DNA from: an uncultured Lentisphaeraceae bacterium
Lineage (GTDB): Bacteria > Verrucomicrobiota > Kiritimatiellia > RFP12 > DVOR01
DNA length: 13,476 bases
NCBI GenBank assembly: GCA_937892925.1
Contig: CALBHX010000048.1
Location: 1 to 13,476, forward strand
Reading direction: 5' to 3'
The notes under the pieces are model-generated. The model did no database searches and was not told the origin of the DNA. It saw only the letters and a program-made list of their open reading frames with translations. The translations under genes were made by a program, and so were the position numbers. Of this stretch, positions 1 through 9,200 are shown one piece after another. The first letter of the stretch is position 1; each line of letters begins with the position of its first letter.

Positions 1-405
1 GCGCAGAAGATTGTCGGCTTCCTGCTCGGTGATCGGGCGGGGCTTGGTGCTGGTGCCGCCAAGGAACCCGATCACCCCGGGAATGGACTGAATGAACTGC
101 CAAAGCTCTTGGTGAATTTGCCGATGAGCCTCATCGGCGTAAAGTGCCATGCGAATGACAACGTAGCCAGGGCACAGCTTGCGCGTAACCACGCGCTTTT
201 TCCCGTCTTTGATTTCGGCAACGCGCTCTGTGGGAACCACCACATTGAAATCATTGAGCACTTCGCCCTTCTTAGCCTCGACGGGAATATCAAAGAAATC
301 GCACATGCCGGCCGAGCGAGCCTGCGCGACGATCTGACGCTGCGCCTTCTGCTCCTGACCCGTAAGCGTCTGGATCACATACCACTGCTTCTGCATGTCC
401 GCCAT
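1..405 (-). CDS. nusG: Transcription termination/antitermination protein NusG (partial, C-terminus off the window)
   Basis: NusG binds RNA polymerase, couples it to ribosome or Rho and modulates pausing. The 135 visible residues are the NGN domain: the N-terminal QWYVIQTLTGQE stretch, then VVVPTERVAEIKDGKKRVV, then the RKLCPGYVVIRM and IPGVIGFLGGTSTKPRPI blocks that are family hallmarks. The C-terminal KOW domain lies beyond base 1. Compared with E. coli NusG there are roughly ten extra residues between the first helix and VVVPTE (the segment around MCDFFDIPVEAKKGE). The start is the ATG at 403-405, preceded by an AAAGGA ribosome binding site; an in-frame ATG three codons later is less likely. 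It follows secE by 18 bases, the standard secE-nusG order, so it should share the tuf operon transcript. Identification is secure; only the end is missing. Confidence 0.95.
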   Translation of the reverse strand, partial: MADMQKQWYVIQTLTGQEQKAQRQIVAQARSAGMCDFFDIPVEAKKGEVLNDFNVVVPTERVAEIKDGKKRVVTRKLCPGYVVIRMALYADEAHRQIHQELWQFIQSIPGVIGFLGGTSTKPRPITEQEADNLLR

Positions 406-423
406 TGTGCGCGTCCTTTAATG

Positions 424-621
424 TTAGGCTTGATGCCCACCAAGAATCCAAGTGAGCACGCGCCGGATCGCCTCATCGCACACCATGATGACAAGCGCCA
501 TCAAGACAATGAACACGATCACCACGAGGGTGGAATCGACTAACTCACGGCGTGCGGGCCACGTGATTCGCTTCCCCTCGAGCACGACGTCCGCAATAAA
601 TTGTCTGATTTTCTGAATCAT
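424..621 (-). CDS. secE: Preprotein translocase subunit SecE
   Basis: SecE is the small essential subunit that clamps SecY in the inner-membrane Sec translocon. This 65-residue protein is the short single-span bacterial type. It has an amphipathic N-terminal helix with the conserved stretch RITWPARRELVDSTLVV, followed by one hydrophobic segment (about residues 31-50, VVIVFIVLMALVIMV) and a short tail. I see no strong Shine-Dalgarno sequence before the ATG at 619-621, so it may rely on translation or structure in the polycistronic message. It sits between tRNA-Trp (24 bases upstream) and nusG (18 bases downstream), the order found in many bacteria. Family match and context agree. Confidence 0.95.
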   Translation of the reverse strand: MIQKIRQFIADVVLEGKRITWPARRELVDSTLVVIVFIVLMALVIMVCDEAIRRVLTWILGGHQA

Positions 622-645
622 GATGCGTACTGTCCGGCTGATTTA

Positions 646-719
646 TGGCAGGGTGGGAGGGAGTCGAACCCCCATAGGCAGTTTTGGAGACTGCTGCTCT
701 GCCATTGAACTACCACCCT
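646..719 (-). tRNA. trnW: tRNA-Trp (anticodon CCA)
   Basis: The reverse strand folds into a complete 74-base cloverleaf. A 7-bp acceptor stem (AGGGTGG with CCACCCT) is followed by a D arm GTTC/GAGC, an anticodon stem GCAGT/ACTGC around loop CTCCAAA giving anticodon CCA, and a T arm with TTCGACT. The discriminator is G and the 3' CCA is encoded (646-648). It lies between rpmG and secE. A tRNA-Trp just before secE is common in bacteria, and it is probably processed from the operon transcript. Confidence 0.97.
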
Positions 720-746
720 ATGGCAAATGGGATGCGGCGAACCGCG

Positions 747-899
747 TTACTTGGATTCGCGGTGAAGCGTACGCTTCTTTTCGAAGGGGCAGAACTTCAT
801 GAGCTCAACGCGCTCTGTCTGCGTCTTCTTGTTCCGCGTGGTTGTATAGTTACGGCGCTTGCACTCAGTGCAGGCCAAAATTGCGAGTTCACGGGGCAT
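747..899 (-). CDS. rpmG: 50S ribosomal protein L33
   Basis: L33 is a small protein of the large ribosomal subunit near the E site. The ORF encodes 50 residues beginning MPRELAILACTECKRRNY, continuing through TTRNKKTQTERVELMKF and ending in KKRTLHRESK, all typical of the family. The zinc-ribbon form of L33 has two CxxC pairs. Here the first (C10, C13) is intact, but the second reads C37-P-F-E40, so one of the four ligands is Glu. The start ATG (897-899) has an excellent AGGAGG ribosome binding site seven bases upstream, which fixes the start. It lies 85 bases downstream of tuf and 27 bases upstream of tRNA-Trp in the same orientation, so it belongs to the operon. Confidence 0.95.
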   Translation of the reverse strand: MPRELAILACTECKRRNYTTTRNKKTQTERVELMKFCPFEKKRTLHRESK

Positions 900-935
900 G
901 ATCGCCTCCTTTTCTTCCTGTTATCCTGAAAGCAA

Positions 936-962
936 CCCCGGGGCGGGGTTTCCACCCCGGGG
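936..962. repeat. GC-rich palindrome between tuf and rpmG
   Basis: The octamer CCCCGGGG occurs at 936-943 and 955-962. Being self-complementary, the two copies can form an 8-bp stem with an 11-base loop. An alternative inner stem GGGG/CCCC around TTTCCA is also possible. No T-run follows on the minus strand, so it is not a classical intrinsic terminator. In the tuf-rpmG transcript it could act as a processing or mRNA-stability element. It resembles GC-rich palindromes near 4611-4650 and 13031-13101. Confidence 0.6.
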
Positions 963-984
963 CAAGGCTGTTCACAGGAAGGTG

Positions 985-2190
<1,206 letters not shown>

Positions 2191-2232
2191 TTTCTCTTCT
2201 CCTGTGAACAGCAGGTGGTTTGGTTTCCTGTA

Positions 2233-2308
<76 letters not shown>

Positions 2309-2387
2309 ACAAACGTCCGTTTCGGGACCCTTGCACCTTCACATGTTGGCCTGCCGCGGAGACAGTCCGCCATGAGAAAGTCCTCCA

Positions 2388-2417
2388 ACAATATCACAAC
2401 ACCACCGGGCAAGTCAA
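2388..2417 (-). promoter_or_regulatory. Sigma70-like promoter of the tRNA-Thr/tuf operon
   Basis: On the minus strand a -35 box TTGACT (2412-2417) is followed after 18 bases by a -10 box TATTGT (2388-2393). A TG one base before the -10 makes it an extended -10. The predicted transcription start is near 2381, giving a leader of about 70 bases before the tRNA. A/T-rich sequence just upstream of the -35 (2418-2428) could be an UP element, as expected for a stable-RNA or EF-Tu promoter. Confidence 0.75.
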
Positions 2418-2447
2418 GACTTTTTATTACGTCTTCCAGCCTTACGG

Positions 2448-2520
2448 TTCCGCCGCCTGCGCGGCTTCTACTGAGCGCCCGATGGGGCTCATCCGCCATC
2501 CGCATCCCCCGCAGGCGGAA
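2448..2520 (-). terminator. Possible structured terminator region after uvrB
   Basis: Just downstream of the uvrB stop codon the transcript can fold into a long hairpin. CGCAGGCGGAA (plus strand, 2510-2520) is complementary to 2448-2461 with a three-base bulge. An inner hairpin at 2473-2490 (GAGC/GCTC plus CCC/GGG, with a bulged C) sits inside it. No T-tract follows directly, so it is not a canonical intrinsic terminator. It lies between uvrB and the tuf operon promoter, where a transcript end would be expected. Confidence 0.4.
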
Positions 2521-2530
2521 AGACGGCAGC

Positions 2531-4600
2531 TCAGAGGCCGGCCTGTTTACGCAGGGCACGGAGTTCATCGCGCAGGAGCGCGGCGCGTTCGAACTCGAGG
2601 GCTTCGGCAGCCTGGCGCATCTCCTGCTCAATGGCGCGGAGGGCGCTCTGGAGGTCTTCGGGGGAGACGCTGCCTTCGGCGACCTGGCGGGCAGTAATCA
2701 GCGGGGGCTCCGAAACTATTTTGCCCTTTGTTCCGCGACGGGCGCGGGCAGAACCGGGCGCGCCGGGTGTTTCGCCGCCAAGATCTTCATTGATGGCGCG
2801 GCGGGCAGATTGGGGAATAATGCCATGTGCCTTATTGTAGGCCTGTTGTTTCTCACGGTGGGCAGCGGTTACGGCCAGAACGGCTTCAATGGCAGGGGTT
2901 CGGCGGTCGGCATAGAGGATGACGCGGCCTTCGACGTTGCGGGCACAGCGGCCGGCCGTTTGAATAAGCGAGGTTTCACTGCGCAGAAAGCCTTCTTTAT
3001 CGGCATCCAGAATGGCCACGCAGGTAACCTCAGGCAAATCGAGCCCTTCGCGCAGAAGATTCACGCCGATGAGGGCGTCGAAGGCGCCGCGGCGAAGGCG
3101 AGCCAGAACGTCCACGCGGGCAATAGCGTCCAAGTCGGAGTGGAGATATTCGCATCGGAGGCCGACGTCCGTGAGATATTGGGCGAGGTCTTCGCAGGCA
3201 CGTTTCGTGAGGGCGGCCACAAGGGTTCGGCCGCCGATAGCGGTCTGTGCACGGATCTCTTCGATGAGATTATCGATTTGGCCGGCAAGGGGGCGGACTT
3301 CAACCACGGGGTCGAGGAGTCCGGTGGGGCGGATGACCTGTTCAGCCTGAACGGTAGAGACAGCGCGTTCCGTCTCGCCGGGCGTGGCTGTGGTATAGAG
3401 AATACGGGGGACGCGCGCATCAAACTCATCATAGGTGAGCGGGCGGTTGTCCTTGGCAGAGGGGAGGCGGAAACCATTGTCCACAAGGATCTGCTTGCGG
3501 GCCTGATCGCCGTTGTACATGGCGCGGATTTGGGGAAGGGTTACATGGCTTTCGTCAACAATACAGAGGAAGTCCTTGCCGAAGTAATCGATCAGCGTGG
3601 GGGGCGGCACACCCGGAGCGCGACCGGCGAGGGGAGCGGAGTAGTTTTCAATACCGGTGCAGTAGCCCATTTCCGCAAGCATGGCCAGATCATATTCCGT
3701 GCGCTGACGGAGGCGCTGAGCCTCCAAGAGCTTCCCGGCGCGGTCAAAGGCCTCCAGTTGTTCTGCGAGCTCCTGGCGAATACGCCCAACGCCGTCAAGG
3801 AGCTGATTTTTTGGCATCACGAACTGTTTGGCGGGCGAAAGCAGGCAGGAAGGAAGCGAACCGAGGACTTTGCCGGTGGTGGGGTGAAAGCTCTGGAGAG
3901 ACTCGATTTCATCTCCGAAGAAGCTGACACGGATTCCCTCGGTGGCGTAGGAGGGGAAAATATCCACCACATCGCCGCGCACGCGAAAAACGCCGGGGCG
4001 CGGCTCGTAATCGTTTCGCTGATATTGAATCTCCGTGAGTTGTTCCGTGAGGCGTTCACGGGGAAATTCCTGCCCCACGCGCAGGGAAATCATGAGCCCG
4101 CGGTAATCTTCGGGCGAGAGCAGACCGTAGATGCAGGAAACGGATGCCACGATGATCACATCGCGCCGCCCCAAAAGCGCATGGGAGGCGGCCAGGCGAA
4201 AACGCTCCAGGTCTTCGTTGATGGAGGCGTCTTTCTCGATATAGGTGTCTGTCTGCGGAAGATAGGCCTCGGGCTGATAGTAATCGTAGTAAGAGATGAA
4301 ATACTCAACCGCGTTATCGGGGAAAAAGGCTTTGAGCTCGGCATAGAGCTGGGCGGCGAGCGTTTTATTGTGCGAGATAACCAGCGTGGGGCGGCGGAAG
4401 CGGGCGATGACGTTGGCCATTGTGAAGGTTTTGCCACTGCCGGTCACCCCGCGCAGAATCGCACGGCGGGCGCCCTGTTGAAAAGCGTTCACCAGTGTAT
4501 CAATGGCCTCGGGCTGATCGCCCATCGGCGCAAAGGGTGCCGCCAGACGAAAATCCGCCGGGCCGCCGTGCATTTCGTTCTCAAAAGCTGTATCGAGCAT
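2531..4600 (-). CDS. uvrB: Excinuclease ABC subunit UvrB
   Basis: UvrB is the damage-verifying helicase-like subunit of nucleotide excision repair. It loads with UvrA and then recruits UvrC. From the ATG at 4598-4600 it has 689 residues. It carries GDQPEAI near the N-terminus, Walker A GVTGSGKT (about 51-58), the DNA-clamping β-hairpin YYDYYQPEAYLP (about 105-116), the Walker B box DESH (about 349-352), motif VI QTAGRCARN (about 547-555, where QTIGRAARN is usual), and a C-terminal UVR domain (EQEMRQAAEALEFERAALLRD). The open frame extends upstream to a TTG at 4654, right after the neighbouring stop, but that extension lacks family similarity. An ATG at 4573 would give 680 residues, closer to the E. 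coli length of 673. Neither ATG has a strong ribosome binding site. It probably shares a transcript with the nitroreductase 54 bases upstream. Confidence 0.95.
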   Translation of the reverse strand: MLDTAFENEMHGGPADFRLAAPFAPMGDQPEAIDTLVNAFQQGARRAILRGVTGSGKTFTMANVIARFRRPTLVISHNKTLAAQLYAELKAFFPDNAVEYFISYYDYYQPEAYLPQTDTYIEKDASINEDLERFRLAASHALLGRRDVIIVASVSCIYGLLSPEDYRGLMISLRVGQEFPRERLTEQLTEIQYQRNDYEPRPGVFRVRGDVVDIFPSYATEGIRVSFFGDEIESLQSFHPTTGKVLGSLPSCLLSPAKQFVMPKNQLLDGVGRIRQELAEQLEAFDRAGKLLEAQRLRQRTEYDLAMLAEMGYCTGIENYSAPLAGRAPGVPPPTLIDYFGKDFLCIVDESHVTLPQIRAMYNGDQARKQILVDNGFRLPSAKDNRPLTYDEFDARVPRILYTTATPGETERAVSTVQAEQVIRPTGLLDPVVEVRPLAGQIDNLIEEIRAQTAIGGRTLVAALTKRACEDLAQYLTDVGLRCEYLHSDLDAIARVDVLARLRRGAFDALIGVNLLREGLDLPEVTCVAILDADKEGFLRSETSLIQTAGRCARNVEGRVILYADRRTPAIEAVLAVTAAHREKQQAYNKAHGIIPQSARRAINEDLGGETPGAPGSARARRGTKGKIVSEPPLITARQVAEGSVSPEDLQSALRAIEQEMRQAAEALEFERAALLRDELRALRKQAGL

Positions 4601-4610
4601 GGCCGACAAA

Positions 4611-4650
4611 CCCCGGCGGGGGCACGGAAATGCATCGCCCCAGTGGGGCG
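4611..4650. repeat. GC-rich palindromes in the uvrB leader
   Basis: Two short perfect inverted repeats sit in the gap between the nitroreductase stop and the uvrB ATG. CGCCCC/GGGGCG at 4636-4641 and 4645-4650 has a 3-base loop, and CCCC/GGGG lies at 4611-4614 and 4618-4621. No T-run follows. They may stabilise or separate the two parts of the message, or belong to the same GC-rich element type seen at 936-962 and 13031-13101. Confidence 0.5.
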
Positions 4651-4654
4651 GCAA

Positions 4655-5242
4655 TTACTGAATACCGATCCGCTGGGCGTAAAGGACTTCCTTTTCGTTA
4701 CACCCGAGCGCCTGCGACAGTTTGCCGCGGTCGATTGAGCCAAGGAAGACAGTGGGCCACCCCTGAGAGGTACAGTAGAGGTAAAGATTCTGCCCAACGA
4801 ACCCGGCATCCACCAGCGCATTCTCGCGCGTTTGGTTCGCACTGTTGTAATGCAAAATCACAAAGGCCGAAGCGCCGCGCAGCTGATCAGTTAAATCCAC
4901 GCAGGCGGGAGTAGGCGTGAGCGTATTGGCTACAGGGTCATAGGTAAAAAGCCCCTCCGCCGTGAGTACCGCCAGCTCAATCTCCTGCTTGTTCATCGCC
5001 GAGGGCGCCGTCCGCTTACCATCCGGGCGTGTTACGCCATTGGCCGCCCAAAGAAGGTTGGAGAGCTGCTGCAGGGTTGGCTTGGCGCCGGCCGTGCGGC
5101 GGTTGCTCTTTCGGTTGGCGAGGGCTTCCATGAGAGGCATTCCGCCCGTTTTTACAGGCGCAGGCAACTTCACAGCCTCTTCCGCGCACACAATACACGC
5201 AGCCAGCAAGGCAGGGATGAACATCAAAGCAGACTTTCTCAT
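4655..5242 (-). CDS. Exported SagB/ThcOx-type nitroreductase family protein
   Basis: This 195-residue protein matches the small single-domain SagB/ThcOx branch of the FMN-dependent nitroreductase superfamily. It has the opening LPAPVKTGGMPLMEAL, an FMN-binding Arg-rich segment NRKSNRRT (about 43-50), LLWAANGVTRPDGKRTAPSA (about 63-82) and the C-terminal GWPTVFLGSI and GCNEKEVLYAQRIG. The N-terminus is a clear export signal: MRKS, then a hydrophobic stretch containing LAAC at 13-16, a good lipobox; cleavage by signal peptidase I near VCA|EE is the alternative. The protein should therefore act outside the cytoplasm. Its substrate is unknown, and I see no thiazole/oxazole-modification genes nearby. 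The ATG at 5240-5242 has an AAGGA ribosome binding site; the open frame extends to 5335 but that part overlaps the promoter. uvrB follows 54 bases downstream. Confidence 0.85.
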   Translation of the reverse strand: MRKSALMFIPALLAACIVCAEEAVKLPAPVKTGGMPLMEALANRKSNRRTAGAKPTLQQLSNLLWAANGVTRPDGKRTAPSAMNKQEIELAVLTAEGLFTYDPVANTLTPTPACVDLTDQLRGASAFVILHYNSANQTRENALVDAGFVGQNLYLYCTSQGWPTVFLGSIDRGKLSQALGCNEKEVLYAQRIGIQ

Positions 5243-5269
5243 CGTTTTTTTCCTTTCCAAACGCCTGCT

Positions 5270-5298
5270 ATTATAGCACTGCGCGCAGCCGCTGACCA
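5270..5298 (-). promoter_or_regulatory. Promoter of the nitroreductase (and probably uvrB)
   Basis: On the minus strand a perfect -10 TATAAT (5270-5275) lies 17 bases after a -35-like TGGTCA (5293-5298, four of six matches). The predicted start near 5263 leaves a leader of about 20 bases containing the ribosome binding site of the nitroreductase. Confidence 0.75.
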
Positions 5299-5306
5299 CC
5301 TGCGCG
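5282..5306. repeat. Inverted repeat around the -35 box
   Basis: CGCGCAG (5282-5288) and CTGCGCG (5300-5306) form a perfect 7-bp inverted repeat with an 11-base centre that contains the -35 box of the nitroreductase promoter. It could be an operator. As RNA it would be a hairpin at the end of the acetyltransferase transcript, but without a T-run. Confidence 0.45.
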
Positions 5307-5350
5307 GCGTGCCTATAACCGCCTGCACACAGCATGACGCTCCACGTATC

Positions 5351-6015
5351 TCACAAAAAACGAGGATTCCCCTGCTCATCAAACAATTGCCCCGGCAGGC
5401 TTCGTTTTTCTTTCGGCGGGAACCCCGCGTCAAACGCCGCTGCTTCCTGGGGTGATACCGCATAAACCGCCGGCGGAGCATATTCCCCAGCCGCCGACTT
5501 CAAAAAATCCGGCGCCAGCTCCCGGCACAAAAAGAAGGAGGTATCTGCCCCTCCGGTAACCCCTGATAGCGAATACCGTAACGGCTGGCAGGTTCGAACC
5601 CGCACTTGCCGTAAAACCCGATCGCTCCCTCCAGAAAAAGCGCCCGCGCGCCCCACGTCTCTGCACGGGCAATCAGAGCCTGCAGCAGCTGCGAGCCTAA
5701 CCCCTGCCCCTGTTTCTCCGGCACAATGGCAATCGGCCCCACGTGCAACACCGGCAGCACGCGCCCATCGTCCGTGTGCAGTTGGGAGCGGACACAACAG
5801 GCCTGCCCGACCAGCTGCCCCGCCAACCGCATCACCAGATTCAGCTCCGGCACGAAGTCCGCATGAGGCCGCAACCGGTGCAGCAGATAATGCTCCACAC
5901 ATCCTGGGCGATAGACATTCCAGAACGCCTCCCGAACCACCCTTTCCGCCATTTTGACGTCTTCCGGGCGTTCCCGGTCAATCAAACCCTTTTCCGCCAT
6001 GCCTGCTTCTTTCAT
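5351..6015 (-). pseudogene. GNAT family N-acetyltransferase, interrupted by a one-base frameshift
   Basis: The first frame (6015 to 5500) encodes a GNAT acetyltransferase that would move an acetyl group from acetyl-CoA to an unknown acceptor. It shows the subfamily stretch REAFWNVYRPGCVEHY, the acetyl-CoA loop QGQGLG after VGPIAIVPEK, and FLEGAIGFYGKCGF. After YQGLPEG the frame runs into 14 unrelated residues and stops. The expected continuation, DTSFFLCRELAPDF then GEYAPPAVYAV and FPPKEKRSLPGQLFDEQ, is intact in the -1 frame down to the stop at 5351. The break lies at a run of four G (plus strand CCCC, 5548-5551); one extra G would restore about 221 residues, a normal length. The second part has not decayed, so the lesion is recent or a sequencing error. 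The ATG at 6000 is an equally good start. A terminator and a possible promoter upstream suggest a single-gene unit. Confidence 0.85.
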
Positions 6016-6086
6016 TCATTACCCGCGCCTGGCGCTGAACCGCCGCAACACCATCCCTATACGCCGACTGCGCTCCATTTCGCCAT

Positions 6087-6095
6087 AACATAGCA
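6087..6095 (-). promoter_or_regulatory. Possible extended -10 promoter of the acetyltransferase gene
   Basis: On the minus strand TGCTATGTT gives an extended -10 (TATGTT at 6087-6092 with TG one base upstream). No good -35 is present; TTGTAT at 19 bases is a weak candidate. It lies between the upstream terminator and the gene, about 70-90 bases before the start codon, which is a sensible place. Confidence 0.35.
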
Positions 6096-6174
6096 CAGAT
6101 CGCCCCGCCAAATACAACCGTGCGGCCAAACACGCCGGGGCACAAGAACGCCCCTCATAACCGAAGAGGTTCCC

Positions 6175-6212
6175 AAACAAAACCGGCGGCCTGAAACCCA
6201 GGCCGCCGGTTT
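6175..6212 (-). terminator. Intrinsic terminator of the large secreted esterase gene
   Basis: A perfect 13-bp inverted repeat, AAACCGGCGGCCT (6180-6192) and AGGCCGCCGGTTT (6200-6212), encloses a 7-base loop. On the minus strand the stem runs into TTTTGTTT. It lies 20 bases after the stop codon at 6233, a textbook Rho-independent terminator. Confidence 0.9.
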
Positions 6213-6232
6213 GCCGTCTCAATCTGCGGTCA

Positions 6233-9200
6233 TCAGTCGCGCGAAACGCGGGCACGGAAGACCGTCCCCGATGCCGGGAGCGGGAAGGTAAACCGGCGCA
6301 CGCCAGGTTCTGCATCGGCAGGCGTTACGTCCGTCAACCGCAGCGCCGCATCGTCTGCATCCTCTGCGGCCAACACCACACCTTCGGGCGTTACAAGGGC
6401 AAAGCGAACCCCTTCAGCGAAGTCTGCGGCATCGGCTTCTGTCCCGATCACACGGAAGCCCACATACACCACACCTTCCACCACCGACAGTTCATGGATA
6501 CCGAAGTCGTAGGCCACGGTTACGACAGCCTGAAGCGGATCATCCGCCACAGGCGAAGCCGTGACCACGCCCGAGAAAACAGCCGCCACATCGTTGGCCA
6601 CGGCCACATCTGTGGTAATGGCTTTACCTGCACTGTTGGTAACCGTTACGGAACTCACGCGCGAAATCACGTCCCCGCCGGGAAGCTTGGCTACCGCGGC
6701 CGCCACAGCGGTCTTCACCGCCTCGGAATAGTCTTCCGCGGCGCCCTCGGGCAAATCGATCTCAGGCGAGCCGGCATGTTCCGGGCGCACCCAAATCTCG
6801 ATCGAGCGGACGGAGTAAGCCGATGTATTCAACGTGGGGAATCCGCACGTGAAAATACCTGTAAGGGAATTGGTCTGATACCAGCTCTGATACCCCTGAT
6901 GATTCGCCAGATCACCCAAAAGGATCTCATCGTTATCACTTCCGGTCGTTACCGACCAGTGGCTGTAGGAGAAGAGCGTGGAGGCAGGCATCCCGCTGTC
7001 TGCGCGCCCCACACCCTCCTCATAGAGCCGGAACACCTGCATGGCGCCATACCCTCCGAAGGCGGTATTGAGCGTGCTGTTCCAATCAAAGACCGCGCCT
7101 TGCGAAACCGGGTGTGCCGAATCTGCAGCTCCTGTGCTGAGCGTACCGCCGCCGAATTGAAGCAGCCCCTCCACGCCATCGGCCTCCACGGGCTCGATCC
7201 CGGGCATGTTGGAGGCCACGCGCAAGTTGCTGACTTTGGTGCGCAAGGCCGTTGTGGGCAGTCCTAAAGCTTCGACCGTGGTATAAGCAGAGGGGCGATC
7301 CATCGAAACCCAGAGGTAGCGCAATGCACCGTCAGGGCGTGCGAGTGTGACGTAATACCCCACACGGTCAAACGCTTCCACCTTTTCCGCCACCGCGGTG
7401 GAGGTGAAGGCGGCCTGCGCCGCCGCGGCATTGGCATAGGCCGCCCGTAGGGGCACATCATAGGTCTTCACCTGCACATAGCCCTTGCGGAGCGCCTGCG
7501 GCACACGGCTGGCCACCGCCCTGCCCTGCGCGGTGAAGGCGGCTTTGGCCGCACCTTTCACTACGACGACTTCCGCTCCGTCGGCGAGCGGCGAGCCCAG
7601 CGTGAGCGTTACGCGGCGGCCATCATCCGAGAGCGCGGTGGCCGTTACCTCCACCGTTTCCCCGCCCGCCGTCACCGTCACCGCGGCGGCCTCGCGCTGC
7701 TGCCGGTTGAAGACCACGGTCAGGGAATCCATTGCACCCGCCGTCTGATAGGCTGCCGCAATCGCTTCCTCATCCTTGAGGCCGCCCGCGTCTCCGCGAA
7801 TGGTTTTGATGGCTTCAAACCAGACCGCCGCCATACGGTCATACCCAGCCTTGTTGGGGTGCAGGTCGTCAATGTAATACCCTTTATTATCCGCGGCGGG
7901 GAGCGCATCATACATACTGGCCATAATCACGCGGGCATTGTCGCCGAAGGCAGCCTTACCCGATTCATTGAGTGTACCCAGCACGCAGGGCACTTCCTCC
8001 CCATTCACCGTGAGGGTGGTCGTCGTCGCCGTGAAGAGACTCTTAATACGCTCGTTATAGGCCTTGATGTACGCATTGATCTTTGGGCGCGTGATGCGGG
8101 CCGGCGTAATGGGCGAAACGATGAACCACGTATTCGGGCGGAGGTCTGCCATCGTTTTGACCAGGGCTTTCCAGTGGGTGAAGACATCCTCCGCCGTGGC
8201 GGCGGCCACCGACTCATCGGTGGTGTCCACGCTGTCATTGGTGCCGATCATCAGCAGCACGGCGTCAGGATAACCCGCCTGTTCCAACCAGTTGGGGGCG
8301 CCCTGCAAGAAGCCGGAGCGGCCATTATTACCCGTCTGCACCCGCTGGCCGCTGAACCCGGAGTGATAGCGGCAATCTTCCACTTCAATGTAGGAGCTGC
8401 GGAAGAGGCGTGCGCCAACGAACCGCGGGGTCATGCCGGAGGCGGCCATCATCCGTGCAAGCGAGCGGCGGTAACTGGGCGCGTCTTCACTGGAGTTATA
8501 CCCCTCGGTGATGGAGTCGCCCATCGGCATCACGATAAAGTTATCTGTTGTGCGCTTCACCGTGAGCGTCCACACGCCGGTGGCGGCATCCTGCGCCTTA
8601 GCAACATGCGCGGCATTTTCCAGCCCCTTCCACTCAATCCGGCTTTCATCCGTTTCGCCGGGGATGGTGAGCACGGTGTAGACGCCGTCTGAAAGAATGG
8701 CGTAAGCCTCCACATCAACCACCACCGTGGCCGATGCCGGCATTTGGGCAAACGTCAGCGAGCCGCCGGGCACCACCGTCAGCTTGCCGGTGGTTGAAAC
8801 CTCCCCTGTGAGCGTTACCGGAGCCTGCGCCGTGAGCGACACCGCGCCCGAGACCGTGCCGCTGAATGTGGAGGCCGCCGAGACCGTAAGCGAAGCCGCC
8901 GAAGACGATGTGAGCGTGCCCGAAGTGCCGGAGAACGCCGCGGGGAGCGCCTGCGAGGTGCCGTTGAGATCAAGCGTGCCGCCATTGAGCGTGAGTGTGC
9001 CGCGCACAAAGGCATTATCGCGATTGAGGCGTACGGTGCCCTCCGTAACTTTCAGCCCGGCAAAACCGAATTGCGAAGAGAGCTGCATGGCGCCTGCGCC
9101 CTTCTTCTCAATCGTTGTGACGCCGCCGTCTTTCCAATTGTCCACATGCAGGCCGCCAGTGAAGTCCACTTCCGTCTCTGTGGCAGAAGAGTCGCCAATG

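Noticed and set aside
5500..5560. Programmed -1 frameshifting as the explanation for the split acetyltransferase
   Set aside because: The site (GAGGGGCAG) is not a good X-XXY-YYZ slippery heptamer, and I see no clear downstream stem or pseudoknot. A simple one-base deletion in the G-run is more likely.
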